26,969 bases of DNA. Origin: JBFKQC01 sp041627895. Its GTDB lineage: Bacteria; Pseudomonadota; Alphaproteobacteria; Rhodobacterales; Rhodobacteraceae. Below the pieces are notes generated by a model that saw only the letters and a program-made list of their open reading frames with translations, did not search any database and was not told the origin of the DNA. Below, in pieces: positions 15,996-21,837 of the stretch. Both the position numbers and the translations under genes were made by a program. The stretch covers positions 1-26,969 of the forward strand of contig JBFKQC010000054.1 of NCBI GenBank assembly GCA_041627895.1, written 5' to 3'. The first letter of the stretch is position 1; every line of letters starts with the position of its first letter.

Positions 15996-16011
15996 TGTCA
16001 CAATTGCGACA
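15996..16011. promoter_or_regulatory. Near-palindromic operator candidate
   Basis: TGTCACAATTGCGACA has two 8-base arms that differ from perfect symmetry at one position. It sits in an A-rich segment just upstream of a possible minus-strand promoter (TTTTGA, 17 bases, TAAACT at 15960-15965) for the gene at 15873. The cognate regulator is unknown; a TetR-like or Crp/Fnr-like dimer is possible. Confidence 0.35.
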
Positions 16012-16097
16012 CGGAATTCGGCGCGAAACCGGCGCCGGCCCGGATGCGCGCAGGGCCTGCGCCTGCGCCGTCCCGCCGCAGCGGTGCCCGAAAACGA

Positions 16098-16130
16098 ATG
16101 GAGGGTCCCGATCCAGCCGAGACCCTCCAT
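16098..16130 (-). terminator. Perfect 10-bp hairpin with T-rich tail (minus strand)
   Basis: ATGGAGGGTC (16098-16107) pairs exactly with GACCCTCCAT (16121-16130) around a 13-base loop. On the minus strand it is followed by TCGTTTTCGG, a plausible intrinsic terminator tail. DUF2853 transcription already has its own terminator at 16289, so this hairpin implies a separate short minus-strand transcript. Confidence 0.45.
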
Positions 16131-16222
16131 CACCCCACGTGCACCCTCACACACGCGTCTATGAAAAGAGTCTCGACCGTCCTGATCCGACACCGGAAAG
16201 CTATCGCAGTCCGGCGCTCCAT
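16130..16222 (-). CDS. Possible 30-residue small ORF or part of a small RNA
   Basis: An ATG at 16222 has AAGGA 8 bases upstream and opens 30 codons (MERRTAIAFRCR..., Arg-rich with two Cys). They end in TGA exactly where the hairpin at 16098-16130 begins. The tight fit of ribosome binding site, ORF and terminator is the only support. The sequence matches no family I know, and a non-coding small RNA over the same interval is an equal alternative. A weak promoter-like pair (TTGCAT, 17 bases, TAGCTT) lies near the 5' end. Confidence 0.25.
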   Translation of the reverse strand: MERRTAIAFRCRIRTVETLFIDACVRVHVG

Positions 16223-16224
16223 GC

Positions 16225-16250
16225 AAACGATCCTTGCCTAAAGATCGTTT
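16225..16250 (-). promoter_or_regulatory. Hairpin overlapping the small ORF's ribosome binding site
   Basis: AAACGATC (16225-16232) and GATCGTTT (16243-16250) form a perfect 8-bp stem with a 10-base loop. On the minus strand the AAGGA sequence spans the loop-stem junction, so folding would partly hide it. A/T-rich pairs at the stem ends could make this sensitive to temperature or binding partners. This is inference. Confidence 0.3.
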
Positions 16251-16288
16251 CAAAACAGGCAGATAGATTAGGACGCCGTTAACGAAAA

Positions 16289-16311
16289 CGCCCGCCGGAT
16301 GCCGGCGGGCG
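16289..16311 (-). terminator. Intrinsic terminator of the DUF2853 gene
   Basis: A perfect 10-bp GC stem (CGCCCGCCGG with CCGGCGGGCG) has a 3-base loop and, on the minus strand, is followed by TTTTCGTT. It begins 22 bases after the DUF2853 stop codon. This is the clearest Rho-independent terminator in the window. Confidence 0.8.
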
Positions 16312-16333
16312 CAGGCCCGGCCGCCCCGAACGG

Positions 16334-16675
16334 TCAGCGGTAGACGTGTTCCTTGCCGAAATGCTTGACCAGCATGTAGTACAGCACCGCGCGGTACTTG
16401 TTGCGCTCGGACCGGCCGTAGGTGTCGACCGCCTTGTTGATCGCCGCCATCAGCTCGGGCCCGTCGTTCAGCGCCAGTTTCTTGACCAGAAAGTTGTTCT
16501 TGACCGTTTCCAGCTCGTGTTCCTGCCCCGCCGCCACGGTCGAGGCGTCGGCGTCGTAGATCGACGGCCCGCAGCCGATGGTCACTTTCGTCAGCAGGTC
16601 CATGTCCGGCGTCATGCCGCACTTGGTTCTCAGATCGTCCGCGTATTTCGCGATCAGGTCGTCTCGTCTTCCCAT
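16334..16675 (-). CDS. DUF2853 family protein
   Basis: This 113-residue soluble protein opens with GRRDDLIAKYADDLRTKCG and continues with PDMDLLTKVTIGCGPSIYDAD and a C-terminal RNKYRAVLYYMLVKHFGKE, the recognisable DUF2853 blocks. Structures are known for the family but no function is established. The ATG at 16675 has GAGAGG about 6 bases upstream; longer in-frame forms run through the promoter region. A perfect TTGACA lies about 85 bases upstream on the minus strand (16759-16764), but I see no good -10 at the normal spacing. It is a single-gene unit with a strong terminator. Confidence 0.9.
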   Translation of the reverse strand: MGRRDDLIAKYADDLRTKCGMTPDMDLLTKVTIGCGPSIYDADASTVAAGQEHELETVKNNFLVKKLALNDGPELMAAINKAVDTYGRSERNKYRAVLYYMLVKHFGKEHVYR

Positions 16676-16833
16676 GTGTCCCTCTCCACACTCGATGCTT
16701 CGCCGACGCTCCGGATCCTCCCGCCGCCGGGCTTCGCGCACCTTAGTCGTGATTGAGATGTCAACAAAGGGGGAAATTTCCGCGGAATTCATCCGCGACC
16801 AGCGGCCCCCGGCACGTTCCGCGAAATCGTCTC

Positions 16834-16874
16834 GGCCCCGCGCGATGCGGGACCGGACAGGGCGCACCGCGCCC
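16834..16874 (-). terminator. Two hairpins downstream of ahcY
   Basis: A 6-bp stem (GGGCGC/GCGCCC, 16860-16874) starts 2 bases after the ahcY stop. It is followed by an 8-bp stem with one U-G wobble (16834-16854) and then GAGACGATTTCG on the minus strand. Together they probably end ahcY transcription. Confidence 0.45.
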
Positions 16875-16876
16875 GC

Positions 16877-18271
16877 TCAGTACCGGTAGTGATCCGGCTT
16901 GAACGGCCCCTCCGGCTTGACGCCGATATAGGCGGCCTGCTCGGCGCCGAGTTCCGTCAGCTTCACGCCGATCTTGGCCAGGTGCAGCCGCGCGACCTTT
17001 TCGTCCAGGTGCTTGGGCAGCACGTAGACCTCGTTGCGGTACTTGTCGCCGCGGGTGAACAGCTCGATCTGCGCCAGAACCTGGTTGGTGAAGCTCGCCG
17101 ACATCACGAACGAGGGGTGTCCGGTGGCGTTGCCCAGGTTCAGCAGCCGGCCCTCGGACAACAGGATGATCCGGTTGCCGCCCGGCATCTCGATCATGTC
17201 CACCTGGTCCTTGATGTTGGTCCACTTGTGGTTCTTCAGGCTGGCGACCTGGATCTCGTTGTCGAAATGGCCGATGTTGCCGACGATCGCCATGTCCTTC
17301 ATCTCGCGCATGTGCTCGATGCGGATCACGTCCTTGTTGCCGGTCGCCGTGATGAAGATGTCGGCACTGGCCACCACGTCTTCCAGCGTCGTCACCTGAT
17401 AGCCGTCCATCGCCGCCTGCAGGGCGCAGATCGGATCGGCCTCGGTGACGACCACGCGCGCGCCCGCGCCGCGCAGCGACGCCGCCGATCCCTTGCCGAC
17501 GTCGCCATAGCCGCAGACCACGGCGACCTTGCCCGCCATCATCACGTCGGTGGCGCGGCGGATGCCGTCGACCAGGCTTTCCTTGCAGCCATACTTGTTG
17601 TCGAACTTCGACTTGGTCACTGAATCGTTGACGTTGATCGCCGGGAAGGGCAGGTGGCCCTTCTCCATCATCTGGTAAAGACGGTGCACGCCGGTCGTGG
17701 TCTCTTCGGTCACGCCCCGGATCATGTGGCGCTGCTTGACGAACCAGCCGGGGCTTTCCGCCATCCGCTTTCTGATCTGCGCGAACAGCGCCTCTTCCTC
17801 TTCCGACGTCGGCACCGCGATCAGCGCGTCCTCGCCCTCCTCGACGCGCGCGCCCAGCAGGATGTACAACGTGGCGTCCCCGCCGTCGTCGAGGATCATG
17901 TTCGCGCCGCCGTCCTCGAAGTGGAAGATGCGGTCGGCGTAATCCCAGTATTCCCCGAGCGTCTCGCCCTTCACGGCAAAGACCGGCACGCCGGCCTCGG
18001 CGATGGCGGCGGCGGCGTGATCCTGGGTGGAGAAGATGTTGCACGAGGCCCAGCGGACCTCTGCGCCCAGGGCCGTCAGCGTCTCGATCAGCACAGCGGT
18101 CTGCACCGTCATGTGCAGCGACCCGGCGATCCGCGCCCCCGCCAGCGGCCTGGCCTGGCCGTATTCCTCGCGCAGCGCCATCAGGCCCGGCATCTCGGTT
18201 TCGGCGATATCCAGTTCCTTGCGGCCGAACCCGGCCAGCGAGATGTCCTTGACGATGAAATCCCTGGGCAT
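16877..18271 (-). CDS. ahcY: Adenosylhomocysteinase
   Basis: This 464-residue cytoplasmic enzyme hydrolyses S-adenosylhomocysteine to adenosine and homocysteine, relieving product inhibition of methyltransferases. The substrate-binding SLHMTVQTAVL (His53), NIFSTQDHAAAA, VTEETTTGVHR and the NVNDSVTKSKFDN block with its lysine are all present. So are the NAD-binding GYGDVGKG and the C-terminal DHYRY that reaches into the neighbouring subunit. The insert of about 40 residues around DDGGDATLYILLG marks the bacterial/plant long form. The ATG at 18271 has GGGAG 10 bases upstream. A candidate promoter lies 30-65 bases upstream. I looked for an SAH riboswitch in the leader and found none; the leader would be only about 30 bases. 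Confidence 0.97.
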   Translation of the reverse strand: MPRDFIVKDISLAGFGRKELDIAETEMPGLMALREEYGQARPLAGARIAGSLHMTVQTAVLIETLTALGAEVRWASCNIFSTQDHAAAAIAEAGVPVFAVKGETLGEYWDYADRIFHFEDGGANMILDDGGDATLYILLGARVEEGEDALIAVPTSEEEEALFAQIRKRMAESPGWFVKQRHMIRGVTEETTTGVHRLYQMMEKGHLPFPAINVNDSVTKSKFDNKYGCKESLVDGIRRATDVMMAGKVAVVCGYGDVGKGSAASLRGAGARVVVTEADPICALQAAMDGYQVTTLEDVVASADIFITATGNKDVIRIEHMREMKDMAIVGNIGHFDNEIQVASLKNHKWTNIKDQVDMIEMPGGNRIILLSEGRLLNLGNATGHPSFVMSASFTNQVLAQIELFTRGDKYRNEVYVLPKHLDEKVARLHLAKIGVKLTELGAEQAAYIGVKPEGPFKPDHYRY

Positions 18272-18307
18272 GTGCTGCGGCTCCCGAAGCGGTTTGCGGT
18301 CCGGGGG

Positions 18308-18336
18308 CGTCTAGCACCGTGCTCGGGGGCAGACAA
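18308..18336 (-). promoter_or_regulatory. Candidate ahcY promoter
   Basis: On the minus strand TTGTCT (18331-18336), a 17-base spacer and TAGACG (18308-18313) form a promoter just downstream of the terminator hairpin of the preceding gene. The predicted start near 18301 gives a 30-base leader. Confidence 0.45.
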
Positions 18337-18352
18337 CCGGGCATGGATGCGA

Positions 18353-18382
18353 GACGCCGGCGAGGTTTCCCCCGCCGGCGTC
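18353..18382 (-). terminator. 10-bp hairpin after the small Lys/Pro-rich ORF
   Basis: GACGCCGGCG (18353-18362) pairs perfectly with CGCCGGCGTC (18373-18382) around a 10-base loop, 24 bases after the small ORF's stop and just upstream of the ahcY promoter. The tail on the minus strand is TCTCG, so it is T-poor. Confidence 0.55.
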
Positions 18383-18406
18383 ACCGGGTTTCAAGTGAAC
18401 GGCGCC

Positions 18407-18496
18407 CTACTTCTTGCCGCCCGGCTTGCCGGCAGGTTTGGGGGCCGGTTTCGGCGCAGGCTTCGGCGTCGAGGCGGAAGGCTTGTTCGTGGACAT
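18407..18496 (-). CDS. Tiny Lys/Pro/Ala-rich basic peptide (29 residues)
   Basis: The ORF runs MSTNKPSASTPKPAPKPA and ends PAGKPGGKK, a strongly basic, disordered peptide of repeated KP/AP units like histone-H1-type tails. It starts at an ATG with only a weak ribosome binding site (GGGT). It lies between a 7-bp hairpin just upstream (CGTCCGC/GCGGACG, 18513-18532) and a 10-bp hairpin downstream (18353-18382), so it appears to sit in its own transcript. Codon-level periodicity of the repeat and the flanking hairpins favour a real gene; low complexity and weak translation signals argue against. Nucleic-acid binding is a guess from charge only. Confidence 0.45.
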   Translation of the reverse strand: MSTNKPSASTPKPAPKPAPKPAGKPGGKK

Positions 18497-18693
18497 TTTC
18501 GTGTACCCATGTCGTCCGCACCATTGCGGACGCGCGAGACTCTGATCCTTTTCCGCGGGCACTTGAAGGGGTCTCGGCACTCTTCGAGAAAATCTTCCAG
18601 CGATCGGCGGTGCGCCGCCGGGCCGGCGCCGGCGGCCGCGGTCGTGGTGCGCGGCGCTGCCGCCGCGGTGCGATACCAGCCGGGGCCGGCGCC

Positions 18694-19011
18694 CTAGCTC
18701 GGGACGCCCATCGCCGCCAGCTTCGGGTCGTTCTGGTGCCAGTTCGTGCCGCTGGCCATCACGCAGGTCATGCCGTTGGCATCGGTCATCAGCACCGTCC
18801 AGGTGCCGGTGTCCTCGCTGGCCCAGACCTCGAGAACCTGGCTCTGCGAGCGCAGCCCGCCCGCGGCCAGCGTTTCGCCATAACCGGTCTTCAGCCGCTC
18901 CAGTACCGTGTCGCGCGGCGCGCAGGCGTTCTGTGCATGCGCCGGTGCGGCGCCGATCCCGGCCACGGCAAGCGCGGCGGCCAGTCCGAGCTGTCTGAGG
19001 GGCGTCTTCAT
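18694..19011 (-). CDS. Small secreted protein, paralogue A of a tandem pair
   Basis: This encodes 105 residues. The ATG at 19011 has an excellent AAGGAAGGAG upstream. Residues 1-27 are a signal peptide ending in APAHAQ, leaving a periplasmic domain of about 78 residues. The mature part contains CAPRDTVLERLKTGYGE, AAGGLRSQSQVLEVWAS, TGTWTVL and SGTNWHQ, with two main cysteines (Cys30 and Cys83) that could form a disulfide. The same order of motifs occurs in the gene at 19273, about 260 bases upstream, so the pair arose by tandem duplication. I recognise the pattern as recurring in Rhodobacteraceae hypothetical proteins but know no function. It has no catalytic signature. Confidence 0.82.
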   Translation of the reverse strand: MKTPLRQLGLAAALAVAGIGAAPAHAQNACAPRDTVLERLKTGYGETLAAGGLRSQSQVLEVWASEDTGTWTVLMTDANGMTCVMASGTNWHQNDPKLAAMGVPS

Positions 19012-19168
19012 CGCATACTCCTTCCTTCGTGCCGCGCAGCATCCTGCACGGAGTGCATCCTCCCTCTGCTGAGATCTTGCGCCTCTATCGGCATATAGGG
19101 GCCGCGCGGACATTCGGGCGCGTCTTGCGCGAAACCGTGATGCCGCGTGTGGGCGCTGGGGTCAGGCT

Positions 19169-19206
19169 GGCACCGAAAAGCGGCGCTTTGATGCCCGCGC
19201 GGTGCC
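19169..19206 (-). terminator. Nested hairpin between the paralogous genes
   Basis: An outer 7-bp stem (GGCACCG/CGGTGCC, 19169-19175 and 19200-19206) encloses AAAGC-GGC-GCTTT (19177-19189). On the minus strand the inner stem ends in TTTTCGG. It lies about 65 bases after the upstream paralogue's stop and probably ends its transcript. Confidence 0.4.
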
Positions 19207-19272
19207 GGAAAAGGCATTTGTTTGTGCCGTGCGCGCTGCTTTGTGGCGGGCGGCATGTCCGGCGCCTGCGGC

Positions 19273-19581
19273 CTAGCTCGGCCGGTCGGCTTCCGCCGGT
19301 TCGGGGGTGATCTGGTGCCAGTCGGTGCCGGAGGCGAACACGCAGCTGATGCCGTTGGCATAGGTGGCCAGCGCGGTCCAGGTGCCCGTCTCGGGCGAGG
19401 ACCAAAGCTCGAACAACTCGAGCGGCGAGCGCAGCCCGCCCGCGGTGGGCACCTCGCCGAACCGCTTGTCCAGCCGCTCGGCGATCACCTCGCGCGGGGC
19501 GCAGGACGACTGCGCCTGCGCCGGCGGTGCCAGCGCGGCAAGTCCGAACACCAGTATCCCCTGCAACAGACGTTTGTACAT
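19273..19581 (-). CDS. Small secreted protein, paralogue B of a tandem pair
   Basis: This encodes 102 residues. The ATG at 19581 has GGAGG 5 bases upstream; an in-frame ATG at 19593 is worse placed. A signal peptide (MYKRLLQGILVFGLAALAPP, ending AQAQ) precedes a mature domain with CAPREVIAERLDKRFGE, TAGGLRSPLELFELWSS, TGTWTAL and SGTDWHQ, the same blocks as in the neighbouring gene. The two mature domains look roughly half identical, with both main cysteines conserved (here Cys27 and Cys80). The C-terminus (PEPAEADRPS) differs. Separate ribosome binding sites, a hairpin between the genes and a structured leader suggest independent transcription. The function is unknown. Confidence 0.82.
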   Translation of the reverse strand: MYKRLLQGILVFGLAALAPPAQAQSSCAPREVIAERLDKRFGEVPTAGGLRSPLELFELWSSPETGTWTALATYANGISCVFASGTDWHQITPEPAEADRPS

Positions 19582-19647
19582 GTCGGCCTCCATCGCGTTC
19601 TGCGCGGAGCCCACTTGCGGAACCGTGCCAGAGGCTCCGCGCAATCC

Positions 19648-19679
19648 GGACGTGCCAGCCCCCGGGTGGGGCCACGTCC
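19648..19679 (-). promoter_or_regulatory. Bulged 12-bp hairpin in the leader of paralogue B
   Basis: GGACGTG (19648-19654) pairs with CACGTCC (19673-19679). After a 3-base bulge, GCCCC (19658-19662) pairs with GGGGC (19668-19672) around a 5-base loop. If the promoter at 19686-19714 is right, the hairpin forms the very 5' end of the mRNA, a position known to protect messages from RNase E. Confidence 0.42.
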
Positions 19680-19685
19680 AATGCA

Positions 19686-19714
19686 TATGTAAGCGCGCCA
19701 ATGCGTGCCACCAA
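19686..19714 (-). promoter_or_regulatory. Weak candidate promoter for paralogue B
   Basis: On the minus strand TTGGTG (19709-19714), a 17-base spacer and TACATA (19686-19691) give three of six matches each. Placement just upstream of the leader hairpin is the main reason for listing it. Confidence 0.25.
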
Positions 19715-19901
19715 GGCACGGCATCACAAGACTTCGTGACGTATCGGTAATGGAACACAAGACATTGGGTCCGGGACTTCCCCGAGGCCCCGCCCCCTAG
19801 CGCGGGCGGAGCGGAACCGGGGCGCGCCGCCCGCCGCCCGCGCCCTTTCCGTCCTGCCCGCGCTATGGCAGAACCACCCCGACAATCGCGAAAGGCGTCC
19901 C

Positions 19902-20492
19902 ATGCCCCCACCCCGCGCCTGGCAGCGCATGCTTTCCGGCCGCCGGCTCGACCTGCTGGACCCGGCGCCCCTGGATATCGAGATCGAGGACATCGCCCAC
20001 GGCCTGGCCTTCGTTGCGCGCTGGAACGGGCAGACCAGGGGCGATTATCCCTATTCGGTCGCCGAGCATTCGCTTCTGGTCGAGGAAATCTTCACCCGCC
20101 AACACCCGAACGCGCCGGCGAAATGGCGCCTCGCCGCGCTGTTGCACGACGCGCCCGAATACGTGATCGGCGACATGATTTCCCCGGTCAAGGCCGCCGT
20201 CGGCCCCCGCTACGGCGAGCTCGACGCCAGGCTTTCGGCGGCGATCCACCTGCGCTTCGGCCTGCCGGCGGACCTGCCGCGGCAGATCAAGCAGCGGATC
20301 AAGAAGGCCGACAAGCTTTCGGCCCGGCTCGAGGCCACCCAGATCGCCGGATTCACCGAGGCCGAGGCCGACCGCTTCTTCGGCCGCCCCGACCCGGCCG
20401 AGATCGAGGGCCTCGCAATCCACCTCCGCGAACCGCTGGCCACCCGCGCCGCCTATACCGCAAGGCACGCGGCGCTGCTGGCCCGGATGTGA
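19902..20492 (+). CDS. HD-domain hydrolase (YfbR-like 5'-nucleotidase family)
   Basis: This 196-residue cytoplasmic metal-dependent phosphohydrolase belongs to the HD superfamily. The metal ligands can be read off: His56 in VAEHSLLV, His82-Asp83 in LLHDAPEYVIGD and Asp137 in KKADKLSA, with His33 also conserved-looking. This H...HD...D pattern, and the phrase LLHDAPEY followed by a DMISPVK segment, matches the YfbR/YfdR group, which removes phosphate from deoxynucleoside 5'-monophosphates. The ATG at 19902 has AAAGG 6-7 bases upstream. It stands alone and is convergent with the lipoprotein-regA-senC operon. The exact substrate is inferred from family. Confidence 0.87.
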   Translation: MPPPRAWQRMLSGRRLDLLDPAPLDIEIEDIAHGLAFVARWNGQTRGDYPYSVAEHSLLVEEIFTRQHPNAPAKWRLAALLHDAPEYVIGDMISPVKAAVGPRYGELDARLSAAIHLRFGLPADLPRQIKQRIKKADKLSARLEATQIAGFTEAEADRFFGRPDPAEIEGLAIHLREPLATRAAYTARHAALLARM

Positions 20493-20643
20493 CCGCACGA
20501 ACGCCGCACACAGCCCGCCGGCGCCGGCCCGAGATCCGCCCCGTAGGGCGCGCATTCATCGCGCACCGCCCCGGCGCGGGTCCACGCCCTGGGTAACGGG
20601 GGCTTCCACCCCGGCGCCCGGAAACCGGAATGCTGCACTGCAG

Positions 20644-20689
20644 TACCGACGTGATACCGACGTGATACCGACGCGATACATACGTGCGA
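20644..20689. repeat. Tandem 11-bp repeat, three to four copies
   Basis: TACCGACGTGA occurs twice in perfect tandem (20644-20665), then once with one change (20666-20676), then as a degenerate 13-base copy (20677-20689). It lies between the convergent HD and lipoprotein genes, so it is not an upstream promoter element for either. The 11-base period is about one DNA helical turn. Confidence 0.75.
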
Positions 20690-20707
20690 TTCCGCGCCGA
20701 TTCCGGG

Positions 20708-21214
20708 TCAGCGGAGCGGACAGGCCTCGCCGGCCCACATCGCCGTCACCTGCGCCCCGGGCCCGTCGTCCTCGATCAGCCCGAAAACCCCGCCGGCCTC
20801 GAATTCCGACCCCGGCGGGGTCTGGCGGAACGCCACGCCGGCCGCCTCCAGGCTGCGCCGGGTCATGCCCGGGGAAAGCCCGTTTCCGGTCTTGAAGACG
20901 GCGCTCTCGGTGACCCACCCGCGGAATGCGCCGTCGCGGAAGACCAGCGTCAGCCCCTCTGCCCAGTGCACGGTCTCCAGCGGTTCCGCGCCGCAGCCGC
21001 GGGTCGTCGCGTCGCTTTCCGGCGGCCCGGACATCAGCCTGGACACCGCCGGCACGGTGCTCGATCGGGTGCGCCCGAAATCCACCCGCAGATCGCTGTC
21101 GGACAGGGCCAAGCCATTGGAATCGGTGCTGAAGGGATAGGGGGCGGCATCCGGCAGCAGCGGCCCGGCCGGCGCGCAGCCGGCGAGCCACAGCGCCGCG
21201 ACGGCCCGCCTCAC
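20708..21214 (-). CDS. Putative lipoprotein, translationally coupled to regA
   Basis: This encodes 168 residues. The GTG start at 21214 overlaps the regA stop by 4 bases (GTGA), so it should be translated by coupling. The N-terminus VRRAVAALWLAGC has a short hydrophobic stretch and the lipobox LAGC at Cys13, indicating a lipid-anchored protein. The mature part has a conserved-looking core (WAEGLTLVFRDGAFRGWV) and a pair of late cysteines (Cys74 and Cys165). I recognise no named domain. In Rhodobacter the gene after regA is usually the DNA-binding hvrA; here this lipoprotein takes its place. The signal sequence and coupling make the gene credible; the function is unknown. Confidence 0.78.
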   Translation of the reverse strand: MRRAVAALWLAGCAPAGPLLPDAAPYPFSTDSNGLALSDSDLRVDFGRTRSSTVPAVSRLMSGPPESDATTRGCGAEPLETVHWAEGLTLVFRDGAFRGWVTESAVFKTGNGLSPGMTRRSLEAAGVAFRQTPPGSEFEAGGVFGLIEDDGPGAQVTAMWAGEACPLR

Positions 21215-21765
21215 CGCGGCGAGCGCTTGGCCAGGATGCGCTGCAGGGTCCGGCGGTGCATGTTCAGCCGCCGCGCGGTCTCGCTGACGTTCCGGTCGCA
21301 AAGCTCGTAGACCCGCTGGATATGCTCCCAGCGCACCCGGTCGGCCGACATCGGGTTCTCCGGCGGCGGCGGCAGCTCGTCGCCCTTGGCCAGAAGCGCG
21401 CTGGTCACGTCGTTGGCATCGGCCGGCTTCGACAGGTAATCGGTCGCCCCGATCTTCACCGCCGCCACGGCGGTCGCGATCGCGCCATAGCCGGTCAGAA
21501 CCACGACCCGGCAATCCGGCCGCCGCTCGCGCAGAATCTCGACGACATCCAGCCCGTTGCCGTCTTCCAGCCGCAGATCCACCACCGCATAGGCCGGCGG
21601 GCGGGCGGTGGCGATGGCCTTGCCGGCGGCGACCGATCCCGCGGTCTCGACGGCGAAGCCGCGCTTTTCCATCGCGCGCGCAAGGCGGCGCAGGAACGGC
21701 TCGTCGTCGTCCACCAGCAACAACGACGGGTCGTCGCCCAGATCCTCCAGTTGGTGTTCCGCCAT
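21211..21765 (-). CDS. regA: Redox response regulator RegA (PrrA/ActR)
   Basis: This 184-residue DNA-binding response regulator is the partner of RegB. It activates photosynthesis, respiration, carbon and nitrogen fixation genes when oxygen falls. The receiver domain has the acidic cluster VDDDEP (19-23), phospho-acceptor Asp63 in VVDLRLEDG, the switch threonine in VVLTGYG and Lys113 in LSKPAD. A proline linker (LPPPPENP) leads to the Fis-type helix-turn-helix, where YELCDRNVSETARRLNMHRR is almost invariant in this family. The length is exactly that of known RegA proteins. The ATG at 21765 has GAAGGGA 6 bases upstream. It lies 72 bases after senC. Confidence 0.96.
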   Translation of the reverse strand: MAEHQLEDLGDDPSLLLVDDDEPFLRRLARAMEKRGFAVETAGSVAAGKAIATARPPAYAVVDLRLEDGNGLDVVEILRERRPDCRVVVLTGYGAIATAVAAVKIGATDYLSKPADANDVTSALLAKGDELPPPPENPMSADRVRWEHIQRVYELCDRNVSETARRLNMHRRTLQRILAKRSPR

Positions 21766-21837
21766 TGCTGTCCCTTCCGCGCGCCTTTCTTTCATTGCGC
21801 GGACACTAGAACGCGCGACCGGAACGGTCAAACGCCC

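Larger units (their letters stand above)
15874..16333. other. 460-base intergenic region with operator-like site, small-ORF candidate and hairpins
   Basis: No established gene lies here. It holds a near-palindrome (15996-16011), a minus-strand 30-codon ORF followed immediately by a hairpin (16098-16222), an 8-bp hairpin over that ORF's ribosome binding site (16225-16250), and the terminator of the DUF2853 gene (16289-16311). Several stretches are A/T-richer than the surrounding genome, as expected of regulatory DNA. Confidence 0.6.
19582..19901. other. Divergent intergenic region with a structured leader and a weak promoter
   Basis: These 320 bases separate the minus-strand secreted protein from the plus-strand HD hydrolase. 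They contain a strong bulged hairpin (19648-19679), a candidate minus-strand promoter (19686-19714) and a 6-bp hairpin (CGTGCC/GGCACG, 19704-19720). I see no gene and no clear promoter for the HD gene. Confidence 0.55.

Noticed and set aside
16161..16241. 26-codon plus-strand ORF (MKRVSTVLIRHRK...) opposite the small minus-strand ORF
   Set aside because: It has no ribosome binding site or terminator; the minus-strand reading fits the surrounding hairpins better.
18272..18352. SAH or SAM riboswitch upstream of ahcY
   Set aside because: The predicted leader is only about 30 bases and lacks the conserved SAH-aptamer blocks; the hairpin further up belongs to the preceding gene's terminator.
18622..18633. 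12-bp palindrome GCCGGCGCCGGC
   Set aside because: It is simple GC-rich low-complexity sequence in an intergenic gap, with no supporting feature.
20541..20568. Small hairpin (GCGCG/CGCGC) resembling a dispersed Rhodobacteraceae intergenic repeat
   Set aside because: The stem is short and the resemblance is from memory only; there is no second copy in the window to support calling a repeat.
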